Assembly: GCF_040448675.1 (NCBI RefSeq)
Contig: NZ_CP159289.1
Span: 1,364,001 to 1,428,000, forward strand
Direction: 5' to 3'
DNA: 64,000 nt
Origin: Dyadobacter sp. 676
Lineage (GTDB): Bacteria > Bacteroidota > Bacteroidia > Cytophagales > Spirosomataceae
The translations under genes were made by a program, and so were the position numbers. The notes under the pieces were generated by a model that saw only the letters and a program-made list of their open reading frames with translations, was not told the DNA's origin and did no database searches. This document shows positions 28,312-36,307 of the stretch, piece after piece; the stretch's first letter is position 1; each line of letters starts with the position of its first letter.

Positions 28312-28360
28312 ACCACTATTTCCTCCGGGCTCCATTGGAAATTAAATTTTCGCTTCCCTA

Positions 28361-28390
28361 TTGTGAATGTCAGATCATCAGTTACATTTG
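28361..28390 (+). promoter_or_regulatory. Bacteroidota-type promoter of ABC operon
   Basis: TTGTG at 28361-28365 lies about 18 nt before TACATTTG (28383-28390), which matches TAnnTTTG. The ABC ATPase starts at 28430. Confidence 0.5.
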
Positions 28391-28429
28391 CAGTGTACTA
28401 TTTAACTAGAACACTAAAACAACTAAGCC

Positions 28430-29266
28430 ATGATTCACCTTGAAAAGGTTTCTTTTGGGTACGGCAAACGTAAAAAGTTATTTGAAAATCTCGACCTTCA
28501 CCTCGACACCGGGCATATTTACGGACTGCTTGGGAGAAACGGCGCGGGCAAGTCGAGCCTATTGCGAAATATAGCCGGCTTACTTTACCCTACCAGCGGA
28601 CGCATCGATGTGGCCGGTTACGAGCCCCGTAAACGACTGCCCGCATTTTTGCAGGACATTTTCTTCCTGCCGGAGGAGATTTACCTTCCGTCGGTGACGG
28701 TCGACAAGTACCTGAGTCTCATGGCGCCGTTTTACCCAAAGTTTGACGAGCGGCTTTTTCGGGCATACATCGCCGAACTCGACATTCCGGAAGGCAACAA
28801 GTTGACAGGCATGTCGTACGGGCAGAAGAAAAAGGTGCTGATCGCGTTCGCGCTGGCGACCAACACCCGCGTGCTGATCATGGACGAGCCTACCAATGGG
28901 CTGGATATTCCTTCGAAAAGCCAGTTTCGCAGATTGGTATCGTCGGCGCTCGACAAAGACCGCCTCATCCTGATCTCCACCCACCAGGTTCGCGACCTCG
29001 ACAATCTGATCGACGCCATTATTATATTGGAAGACAGCCAAATACTCATCCGGCACAGTCTTGAAACTATTTCAGAACGCCTGTGCTTCGGCACATTGCC
29101 CAGCATTGAATATGACAACCGCGTGCTCTATTCGGAACCTTCGTTACGCGGGTACAAAGCTGTTTTCGAAAATTCCGCGCAGGAAGAAAGCCGCGTCGAT
29201 CTGGAGTATTTATTCAACGCGGTAATTGAGAACCCCCAGCGGATCAGCCAGATATTTGCCTATTAG
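28430..29266 (+). CDS. ABC transporter ATP-binding protein
   Basis: A 278-residue ATPase of the short export type. Walker A is GLLGRNGAGKSSLL, the signature is LTGMSYGQKKKV (a variant of LSGGQ), Walker B is RVLIMDEPTNGLD, and the switch His is in LISTHQ. The last 60 residues are divergent and may contact the partner. The gene leads a cluster with a 34-residue peptide, a permease, a GntR regulator and a GIN-domain protein, resembling the Ytr-type regulators' own ABC operons. The substrate is unknown. Confidence 0.9.
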   Translation: MIHLEKVSFGYGKRKKLFENLDLHLDTGHIYGLLGRNGAGKSSLLRNIAGLLYPTSGRIDVAGYEPRKRLPAFLQDIFFLPEEIYLPSVTVDKYLSLMAPFYPKFDERLFRAYIAELDIPEGNKLTGMSYGQKKKVLIAFALATNTRVLIMDEPTNGLDIPSKSQFRRLVSSALDKDRLILISTHQVRDLDNLIDAIIILEDSQILIRHSLETISERLCFGTLPSIEYDNRVLYSEPSLRGYKAVFENSAQEESRVDLEYLFNAVIENPQRISQIFAY

Positions 29267-29268
29267 CC

Positions 29269-29373
29269 ATGAAAATTATATTCGTTCTCCTGCTGGCAGC
29301 ATTGGTGCTGATGCTACGGCACATTTTACCATCCCTGGTCCCCGTTCACTCATCCCCACTTATATTACTATGA
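29269..29373 (+). CDS. 34-residue membrane peptide between ATPase and permease
   Basis: The frame begins with ATG two bases after the ATPase stop and ends in TGA overlapping the permease ATG (ATGA at 29370-29373). It encodes MKIIFVLLLAALVLMLRHI and 15 more residues, a single hydrophobic helix with a short polar tail. The exact coupling at both ends suggests a true gene that keeps translation of the permease linked. It may be a subunit of the transporter or only a coupling leader. Too short for domain analysis. Confidence 0.5.
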   Translation: MKIIFVLLLAALVLMLRHILPSLVPVHSSPLILL

Positions 29374-30200
29374 ACCAGACATTTAACATTCACCGCCTGA
29401 CATTGATGCTCCGGTTTGATGCAGCTGAGAAAGGTAGGAATTACCTGATGATGGCTTCCCTATTGCTTTTTGGCACGGGAGCTATGATGTTTCCAGTCAC
29501 ATTGAGTACTGAATTTAGTCCCTTTCTTGAATTGTTGCATCATTTTGCATTAATGATGATCCTCCTTTTTGGTGGCAGCTTGTATACCAGTAATGCATTT
29601 TCGCAATTCTCCGACCCTTCAACTGGTATTGCCTCGCTGATGCTGCCGGCATCGAAGATTGAAAAGTTTTTAAGCTCACTCGTTCTGAACTGGCTTTTTG
29701 TAGTCCCTTTCATAGCCATTTTTTTCCAGCTGCATTATCTGACGTTCGATATAGCCAATGCGAAACTCACGCAGCCTGGTGCCAGGTATGAATACATTAA
29801 CCGGGACGTCGTTACCTATGTTTCGTTTTGCTATTTTTTGATCCAAAGCTCCGTCTTTCTTGGTTCAATATGGTTTAAAAAAGCGTCCTATGTGAAAACG
29901 GCGATCATATTCGTTGGTATATCGTTTCTTCTCTGCTGTGCCAACTTTGTATTGGCATCCAGGCTCGTGATAGCTGCCAGCCCCGGTGTAATGCCTGCAA
30001 AAGTCAATGCATTTCCACTTAGCGGCTGGAAAATATGGTTTTACAATCCGGATAAGTCGCAGAATTTCCTATACAATTCGACATTTTATCATGTCCCATT
30101 TCCGGATAACCTACTATTAGCCGTCCAAATAGCGACTGCTTTCGTGGCAGCCATATTCTGGGTTTGCGCTTATTTTCAATTGCGTGAACGGGAAATATAA
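29370..30200 (+). CDS. ABC transporter permease
   Basis: The ATG at 29370 gives a 276-residue integral membrane protein with about six hydrophobic segments (for example YLMMASLLLFGTGAMMF, LLHHFALMMILLFGGSLY, FLIQSSVFLGSIWF, and LLAVQIATAFVAAIFWVCAY at the end). The pattern SDPSTGIASLMLPASKIEKF is common to ABC-2-like permeases of Bacteroidota that are neighbours of GntR regulators. A longer frame opening at 29226 would overlap the ATPase and is rejected. Its partner is the ATPase upstream. The substrate is unknown. Confidence 0.75.
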   Translation: MNQTFNIHRLTLMLRFDAAEKGRNYLMMASLLLFGTGAMMFPVTLSTEFSPFLELLHHFALMMILLFGGSLYTSNAFSQFSDPSTGIASLMLPASKIEKFLSSLVLNWLFVVPFIAIFFQLHYLTFDIANAKLTQPGARYEYINRDVVTYVSFCYFLIQSSVFLGSIWFKKASYVKTAIIFVGISFLLCCANFVLASRLVIAASPGVMPAKVNAFPLSGWKIWFYNPDKSQNFLYNSTFYHVPFPDNLLLAVQIATAFVAAIFWVCAYFQLREREI

Positions 30201-30209
30201 TTTTCGACT

Positions 30210-30590
30210 ATGGATTTTAAAGATAAACAAGCCATCTATCTGCAAATCGCCGACTATATCTGCGAACAAATCCTGCTAGCCAAATGGCCTCCCGGGGAAC
30301 GTATCCCTTCCGTTCGTGACTTGGCTGCCTTGATGGAGGTCAACCCAAATACGGTGATGCGTACTTATGATTTTCTGCAAAGTCAGGAGATTATTTTTAA
30401 CAAGCGGGGCATCGGTTATTCCGCTGATGATAAGGCTGTCGAAAAAATATTGGCATACAAGCGCGAACGTTTTCTCGCCATCGAATTACCGGACCTTTTC
30501 AAGAGTCTATATCTGCTGAACATCGGCATGGACGAGGTCAGCGAAAGATATCAGAAGTTTGTCGAAGAAATGTACCCTTTAACCTCGTAA
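30210..30590 (+). CDS. GntR-family regulator, YtrA type
   Basis: This 126-residue protein is a short GntR regulator of the YtrA subgroup: an N-terminal winged helix (QAIYLQIADYICEQILLAKW; PSVRDLAALMEVNPNTVMRT) and a short helical C-terminus of about 50 residues instead of a ligand domain. YtrA members usually repress their own ABC operon. Here it follows the permease by 9 nt. It probably binds upstream of the ATPase gene, but I could not identify the operator with confidence. Confidence 0.9.
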   Translation: MDFKDKQAIYLQIADYICEQILLAKWPPGERIPSVRDLAALMEVNPNTVMRTYDFLQSQEIIFNKRGIGYSADDKAVEKILAYKRERFLAIELPDLFKSLYLLNIGMDEVSERYQKFVEEMYPLTS

Positions 30591-30596
30591 GTTATT

Positions 30597-31274
30597 ATGA
30601 AAATAAGCACGATATTGCTCACCTTCACGGTCACCAGTTTTATACTATTTACATTGGGCTCCAATATTTTCCTCAAGACCGAATTTAGCAAAATTGACAA
30701 GACGGATCCTTTTTATGGATTTGTGAGCCATGGTGTGAAGCCTTTCAAATACGTCCGGCTTAAAGGCGCAGGTTTAGGGCTGACCCAGATAAGTAACGGT
30801 TCAATCCCTGAAATCAAACTGAACATAGAACGGAAGTATCTGGAATGGAGTGTCAGCCACGATACGCTTACCGTGACTTACCTAGGAGACAAGATCGTTA
30901 CTCGTCCACCGGTGGGTAAGTCATTCGATAGTCGCCCCGCGATTCACATCTCTGCTCCTGGTATTTACGGCGTGAGCTCAAACAACATTAAATGCAAGAT
31001 CAAGGATTTAAAAACCGACCACCTTACGATCGACCAGACCGGCGATGGCATTGCATTGACAGACAATTCGATCGGAAGCCTGTCGGCGATGCTAAAAAGC
31101 GGGGCTCTGGTACTCGTCGATTCGCACAATCAAATCGGCGACTCAAACATACAGGTGCGCGATAGCAGTTCATTTACGAGCTCGCGCGATGTTTTTGGAA
31201 GCTTCCATGCAGAAGTAGATAGCACCGCGCACCTGAGCGTACCAGGAAGTCTGCTGAAAAAAATGAATAAGTAG
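30597..31274 (+). CDS. GIN/DUF2807-like secreted protein
   Basis: A 225-residue protein with an N-terminal hydrophobic signal or anchor (ISTILLTFTVTSFILFTLGS) and then a repeated beta-helical pattern of Ser/Asp/Asn-rich turns, such as VSSNNIKCKIKDLKTDHLTI, SIGSLSAMLKSGALVLVDSH and SSFTSSRDVFGSFHAEVDST. This fits the GIN (head of autotransporter adhesin-like) family common after YtrA-type regulators in Bacteroidota. It lies 6 nt after the regulator. The role is unknown; an envelope stress or surface function is an inference. Confidence 0.65.
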   Translation: MKISTILLTFTVTSFILFTLGSNIFLKTEFSKIDKTDPFYGFVSHGVKPFKYVRLKGAGLGLTQISNGSIPEIKLNIERKYLEWSVSHDTLTVTYLGDKIVTRPPVGKSFDSRPAIHISAPGIYGVSSNNIKCKIKDLKTDHLTIDQTGDGIALTDNSIGSLSAMLKSGALVLVDSHNQIGDSNIQVRDSSSFTSSRDVFGSFHAEVDSTAHLSVPGSLLKKMNK

Positions 31275-31291
31275 AAAGCCCCGGGCCCTTC

Positions 31292-32125
31292 TTATTTCAC
31301 CCCCAGCATCAAACTCGTACTGCCGCCTGCGTTCGTGGTCGGCAGTACGCCATTCCACTTCGCGACCCATTCCTGTTGAATGAGCAACGGCGTCAGTGTT
31401 TTTTGCCGCAATTGGTTGGCTTCCGCTTCCGCTTTGGCTTTGATCAATGTCGCCTTCGCCTGCCCTTCTGCGCGTGCGATGAGGACTTTCGCTTCGGCTT
31501 CCGCTTGTTTTGCCTGGTTTTCGGCCTTCAAACGGGCCTGGATGGAGGCATTCTTCTCGTCGATCATTTGTCTCAAAGACGGCGGCGGGGTAATGGCGGA
31601 GGTAAGCTGGTCGTAAATGAAACCGTCTTTACCCAAGGTTTTGGTTAAAACATTCTGGACGCGGTCCTCGAACACCTCGCGGTTGGACATTACGCTGTCG
31701 GATGTAAACGAGTTAGCTACGATGCGATAGGCGTCGTAAATGGTGTTTTTCATAAAACCTTGCTGGATTTCTACTAACGGTCGTCTGTATTGGCGGTAAA
31801 TCTGCGGCACCTTGTCGGGATTTATATGGTAGTTGAGTTTGGGATCGACCTTGAATTCGGCGGCGTCTTTGGTGGTAATCACAAAAGATTCGTAATCGAC
31901 ACTTTGGGTGTAAGTTGGAAATTCCACAATCTTGGTCGTCCATGAGTTGTACCACACACGGCCGGTTACCATCGTGATATTGTCGACACCCTTGTCGCTG
32001 CCATACAGGTTAATGCGGATACCCACATTACCCGCATCGATGTTTTCGAAGGAAAACGGCTGGATCGCGAGCGTCATGATCAACACGATGAATGTCAGGA
32101 TTCCGATAATAATGTTTCGCTTCAT
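31292..32125 (-). CDS. Prohibitin/SPFH-domain protein
   Basis: The protein of about 277 residues has an N-terminal membrane helix (IIIGILTFIVLIMTLAI), a band-7/SPFH domain (IDAGNVGIRINLYGSDKGVD through YHINPDKVPQIYRQYRRP), and an Ala/Glu-rich coiled-coil (ENQAKQAEAEAKVLIARAEG). SPFH proteins form large membrane-bound rings and scaffolds, often tied to proteases. The start at 32125 (MKRN) was preferred to 32131. A 58-residue two-helix membrane protein lies directly upstream, so the two may work as a pair. Confidence 0.85.
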   Translation of the reverse strand: MKRNIIIGILTFIVLIMTLAIQPFSFENIDAGNVGIRINLYGSDKGVDNITMVTGRVWYNSWTTKIVEFPTYTQSVDYESFVITTKDAAEFKVDPKLNYHINPDKVPQIYRQYRRPLVEIQQGFMKNTIYDAYRIVANSFTSDSVMSNREVFEDRVQNVLTKTLGKDGFIYDQLTSAITPPPSLRQMIDEKNASIQARLKAENQAKQAEAEAKVLIARAEGQAKATLIKAKAEAEANQLRQKTLTPLLIQQEWVAKWNGVLPTTNAGGSTSLMLGVK

Positions 32126-32131
32126 GTTCAA

Positions 32132-32308
32132 TTACAGTTTGGATTTCAATTGGTTTACGATTTGTCCGACGACAGTATAAAGGAAGTAAAAAGCCAGCCC
32201 GATAATCGCCAACCCGGCAAAAACGAGCCAATCGGACTGCGCATTGACAAGCCGGAGCGCGTAGGTCACCACGATGACAACCGCCGCGATTTTCAGAATG
32301 TGTACCAT
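32132..32308 (-). CDS. 58-residue two-helix membrane protein
   Basis: The start at 32308 (MVHILKIAAVVIVVTYALRL) gives a small protein with two hydrophobic segments (residues 4-19 and about 28-48, DWLVFAGLAIIGLAFYFLYTVVG) joined by a polar turn. The C-terminus (NQLKSKL) is basic. A longer frame from 32467 has a charged extension without family likeness and is rejected. It ends just before the prohibitin start and may be its partner. Function unknown. Confidence 0.55.
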   Translation of the reverse strand: MVHILKIAAVVIVVTYALRLVNAQSDWLVFAGLAIIGLAFYFLYTVVGQIVNQLKSKL

Positions 32309-32475
32309 GTGATCGAGGTTTGTTTGGCGTAAAATTAACACGTCGCTGAGCGAACGACCGTTAGATTTTATCCAATGGCGCTGCGGGTTGTCAAGCGCTT
32401 CAAAAACCCCATAAACAGCACGAAGCGCGCCGACGGATCGACGCGCTTCGCAGATTTGGAATAACAATATAAATC

Positions 32476-33195
32476 TTAAAGCAAGGCAGCTGCAGCCTCG
32501 TCCACAAACCAGTGTAATTGCCCTTTTACAGGCTGAATGATTTGTGAAGGATAAAGGTCCACATTCCTTTCCCCTGTCAAAACCTGCTTTAAAACCTCTG
32601 CTTTACCCGCGCCCGCCGCCAGGAAAGCCACGCAAGCCGCATTATTCACGACCGGGGCCGTGAGGGTAATACGGTACATATCCTGCGCTGGCAGGAAAAA
32701 GGAAGTTGCGAGCGCATTTTTCTCGTGAATCACTTCGGTCCCCGGAAAAAGCGACAATGTGTGACCATCGTCTCCCATTCCAAGCAATACAAAATCGAAA
32801 GTCGTTTCGGAGCCTTCGAAATAGGTCTTGACGATCTTTTCGTATTCAGCGGCGGATTCCTGCGGCGCAATGTCGGTGCGCATGATGTGGATATTTTCAG
32901 CCTTTACAGGCACCTTATCCAGCAGTTCTTCATAGCACATTTTTGCATTATTCCGCGAATCATCAAACGGCACCGCACGCTCGTCGCCCCAGAAAAAATG
33001 TAATTTCTCCCAGGGAATCGATTCTTTGTAAGGTGATTCCGCCAGCAATGCGTACAATGCCTTCGGCGTGCTTCCACCCGACAATACGAACGTGAAACGC
33101 TCCTGTCTCGCAAGCACTTGCTGAATGTAATTGTTAATCCACTCAGCAAGGCTGGCGCTCAATGCTTTGGTATCCTTCTCGATATGCAACTCCAT
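32476..33195 (-). CDS. pgl: 6-Phosphogluconolactonase
   Basis: This enzyme hydrolyses 6-phosphogluconolactone, step two of the oxidative pentose-phosphate pathway. The 239-residue protein shows FVLSGGSTPKALYALLAE, FFWGDERAVPFDDSRNN and GMGDDGHTLSLFPG, the conserved blocks of the family. It lies only 3 nt after zwf and is the last gene of the gnd-zwf-pgl operon, so expression follows the whole pathway. Confidence 0.94.
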   Translation of the reverse strand: MELHIEKDTKALSASLAEWINNYIQQVLARQERFTFVLSGGSTPKALYALLAESPYKESIPWEKLHFFWGDERAVPFDDSRNNAKMCYEELLDKVPVKAENIHIMRTDIAPQESAAEYEKIVKTYFEGSETTFDFVLLGMGDDGHTLSLFPGTEVIHEKNALATSFFLPAQDMYRITLTAPVVNNAACVAFLAAGAGKAEVLKQVLTGERNVDLYPSQIIQPVKGQLHWFVDEAAAALL

Positions 33196-33198
33196 AGC

Positions 33199-34707
33199 TT
33201 ACGGGGTTGGAGGCAGGTTGAGCCATGTATGACCGTCGCGGGCGATGAGTGCATCGGCAGCGTCGGGACCCCATGAGTCGGGTGCGTAATTCGGGAAATC
33301 TTGCGGCGGGCGGTTCTCCCATGCTTCCAGGATAGGCATGATCACGCGCCACGCGGCGTCCACCTGGTCGTTACGCATGAACAGCGTGGCGTCACCTTCC
33401 ATTACATCCAGCAGCAGCGTTTCATACGCTTCTGGCGCATGTTCGCCGGCTACCGCGTCGTAATCGAAAGTCATATCCACCGGATCGAGCATCATCGTTT
33501 GTCCCGGGCGCTTGGCCTGGAAGCGGATGCTGATGTCCATATTAGGCTGAATGCTGATCGTCAGACGGTTCGAGCGCCACGTTTCGGCAGATTCAGGCGG
33601 GAATGCATAGTGCGGCGCCTGTTTGAAATGCAATGTGATATGGGTTGCCTTTTGGTTCAGGTATTTACCGGTCCTTACGTAAAACGGTACCCCTTGCCAG
33701 CGCCAGTTGTCGATATAAAACTTCACAGCCGCGAACGTATCGATATTCGACTGCGGGTTCACGCCCTCTTCCTGACGGTAACCGACCACTTTTTCGCCTT
33801 TTTTCCAGCCACCCGAATACTGTCCGCGAACGGCGAAGTCGTGTACCTGCTCTTTGGTAATACGGCGGATCGCGTTCAATACGTCCACCTTTTTATTACG
33901 GATCTCATTGGCATCGAACGACACCGGCGGCTCCATCGCGATCATACAGAGGATTTGCAGGATGTGGTTCTGCACCATGTCGCGCAATGCGCCTGCGTGC
34001 TCGAAATAGCCTCCACGACCTTCCAGACCCACCGCCTCGGCAGCCGTGATCTGAATATGGTCAATATAGTTGCGGTTCCAGAGCGGCTCGAACAATGCAT
34101 TCGCGAAACGTAGTGCGAGAATGTTCTGAACCGTCTCTTTACCCAGGTAGTGGTCGATACGGAAGATCTGTTCCTCGGCAAACATGCTCGAAAGCAGCAG
34201 GTTCAGTTCGTGCGCGCTTTCCAGGTCATGTCCAAATGGCTTCTCAACTACAATGCGGGTAGTTCCTTTGTCCCCGCATATCTTCAATGCACCCAGTTTC
34301 TGGGCGATCGAAGGAACAAGCTGAGGCGCTACCGCGAGATAAAAGATTACGTTGGGATGAACACCCCATTCTTCCTCTTTTTCCTTCACCAGATCGGTGA
34401 TCTTGTGGTAAGCCGCCGCATCGTCGCCGTCCATTTGCAGGTACGAAACATGCTTGGTAAACTCGGTCCAGTGCCCGTTCTGTTTGCCTTTGCGGCGAGA
34501 GAATTTGGTCACGCCGTCGAGCAAATGCTCGTGGTATTTTTCGTTGGAATAGGCGCTCCGGCCGATGCCCGCGATCGCGAACTGATCGGGCATCCAGTTG
34601 TCCAGAAACAAGTTATAAAGCGCGGGTGTAAGCTTCCGGTAGTTGAGGTCACCGCTTCCTCCGAAAATGAAGAGTACCGAGGCAGGGGGACGTTTATTGG
34701 TTTGCAT
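33199..34707 (-). CDS. zwf: Glucose-6-phosphate 1-dehydrogenase
   Basis: This 502-residue enzyme oxidises glucose 6-phosphate to the lactone and makes NADPH. The N-terminal dinucleotide-binding region begins VLFIFGGSGDLNYRKLTPAL (GASGDLA-like). The substrate-binding motif is RIDHYLGKETVQN. The C-terminal part shows YYIDNWRW-like sequence (here FYIDNWRWQGVPFYVRTGKY). The length is normal. It lies 12 nt after gnd and just before pgl. Confidence 0.95.
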   Translation of the reverse strand: MQTNKRPPASVLFIFGGSGDLNYRKLTPALYNLFLDNWMPDQFAIAGIGRSAYSNEKYHEHLLDGVTKFSRRKGKQNGHWTEFTKHVSYLQMDGDDAAAYHKITDLVKEKEEEWGVHPNVIFYLAVAPQLVPSIAQKLGALKICGDKGTTRIVVEKPFGHDLESAHELNLLLSSMFAEEQIFRIDHYLGKETVQNILALRFANALFEPLWNRNYIDHIQITAAEAVGLEGRGGYFEHAGALRDMVQNHILQILCMIAMEPPVSFDANEIRNKKVDVLNAIRRITKEQVHDFAVRGQYSGGWKKGEKVVGYRQEEGVNPQSNIDTFAAVKFYIDNWRWQGVPFYVRTGKYLNQKATHITLHFKQAPHYAFPPESAETWRSNRLTISIQPNMDISIRFQAKRPGQTMMLDPVDMTFDYDAVAGEHAPEAYETLLLDVMEGDATLFMRNDQVDAAWRVIMPILEAWENRPPQDFPNYAPDSWGPDAADALIARDGHTWLNLPPTP

Positions 34708-34719
34708 AAAATTTCTGAT

Positions 34720-36132
34720 TTATTGTTGACCCCATTCTGTATGGAAAGTACCTGGGATGTCGGTACGTTGGTAGGTATGCGCGCCGAAATAATCGCGTTG
34801 CGCCTGGATCAGGTTTGTCGGCATATACGCAGTTTTGTAGGCGTCGAAGTAAGCCAGCGACGACATCAGCGCAGCAGCCGGGATGCCCGACTGAGCGGCG
34901 TAAGCGACCAATGACCGCGTATTGCCTTCCACAGACTTAACCAATGCGGCTACCTCTTGGTTCAACAGAATATTGGACAATTCCGGGGTTTGCTTGTAGG
35001 CGTTCGTAAACACGCCGAGCAGCGACGAACGGATAATGCAACCGCCTCTCCAGACGCTCACCACGTCGGTCAGCGGGATCTCCATTTGCAGGTCTTTAGA
35101 AGCCTGGAACAGCATGGCAAGGCCCTGTGCATAAGCAAGTATGGTGGCAAAATACAATGCGTCATGCACCTGCTGAATCAGCACCTGGGTTTCTTCGGAA
35201 ATAGCGCTGCTTGCACCATAAAGTTCAGCAGCTGCCACCCTTTCATCCTTATAACCTGAAAGCGTACGCATAGCTACCGCCGTGTCAATGACCGGAACAG
35301 CCACAGGCAGCTCCATCGAGTCTTGTGATGTCCACTTGCCCGTTCCTTTCGAACCTGCTTTATCGGAGATTACATCTACCAGGTCGGCATCGGTTTTGTC
35401 GTCTTTTTGCAGGAATATATCGGCGGTAATTTCCACCAGGAACGATTGCAGGTCGCCTTCGTTCCAGCTTTTGAATACTTCGTGAAGTTGCTGGTTGCTC
35501 AAACCGGCTTTTTTCAGGATCGCGTACGATTCGCTGATGAGCTGCATAATCGCATATTCGATACCGTTATGCACCATTTTCACATAATGCCCGGCACCTT
35601 CCTTACCGAGGTAAGCCACACAAGGCTCGCCATTCACTTTTGCCGCGATGGCTTCGAGCATGGGTTGCACGTGTGCATAAGCTTCCTTATCGCCACCAGG
35701 CATAATGCTCGGGCCTGTACGGGCGCCTTTTTCGCCACCGGAAACACCGATTCCCATGAAATGAATGTCCTTTTCACGCAGGTATTTCACACGGCGGAGC
35801 GTATCTGTATAATGGGAGTTTCCCCCGTCGATGATAACGTCGCCTTTTTCAAGAAGGGGTAAGAGGGATGCGATGACATCGTCCACCGGCTGACCCGCCG
35901 GCACGAGCATCATTACCTTGCGAGGGCGTTGCAACAGCTGGATCATCTGGGCAAGTTCCGAAACGCCCTTAACAGTGGTGCCCGGGGTGGCACTGGATTC
36001 CAACGCAGAATTTTTGGTTTCATCCTTATCGAAACCGATGACGGAGAAACCATGATCGGCCATGTTCAGTAACAGGTTCCGCCCCATTACGCCCAGTCCG
36101 ATCATTCCAAAATCGAATAAGTTCTGTGACAT
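34720..36132 (-). CDS. gnd: 6-Phosphogluconate dehydrogenase (decarboxylating)
   Basis: The third pathway enzyme oxidises and decarboxylates 6-phosphogluconate to ribulose 5-phosphate, making NADPH. The protein has 470 residues. It opens with FGMIGLGVMGRNLLLNMADH (Rossmann fold). Substrate-binding blocks include VSGGEKGARTGPSIMPGG and the catalytic GHYVKMVHNGIEYAIMQLI. The C-terminal end (AQRDYFGAHTYQRTD; PGTFHTEWG) is intact. It is first in the operon, so the promoter should lie in the AT-rich 175 bp upstream, shared with the divergent galactosidase gene. Confidence 0.95.
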   Translation of the reverse strand: MSQNLFDFGMIGLGVMGRNLLLNMADHGFSVIGFDKDETKNSALESSATPGTTVKGVSELAQMIQLLQRPRKVMMLVPAGQPVDDVIASLLPLLEKGDVIIDGGNSHYTDTLRRVKYLREKDIHFMGIGVSGGEKGARTGPSIMPGGDKEAYAHVQPMLEAIAAKVNGEPCVAYLGKEGAGHYVKMVHNGIEYAIMQLISESYAILKKAGLSNQQLHEVFKSWNEGDLQSFLVEITADIFLQKDDKTDADLVDVISDKAGSKGTGKWTSQDSMELPVAVPVIDTAVAMRTLSGYKDERVAAAELYGASSAISEETQVLIQQVHDALYFATILAYAQGLAMLFQASKDLQMEIPLTDVVSVWRGGCIIRSSLLGVFTNAYKQTPELSNILLNQEVAALVKSVEGNTRSLVAYAAQSGIPAAALMSSLAYFDAYKTAYMPTNLIQAQRDYFGAHTYQRTDIPGTFHTEWGQQ

Positions 36133-36307
36133 AGATTAAACGTCTTGAATTAAGAAGCTGCAATATCAGGGTTTTTCAAAGACCAGCTTACATCTTTGTT
36201 GACATTCTATTTAAAATTTAAAATGTTCTCGATATTTTATTAAATTCACCTCCGCTATGGTTATTTCATAGTTAGTTAAATAGTTAATATTTACTATACA
36301 CATTACT

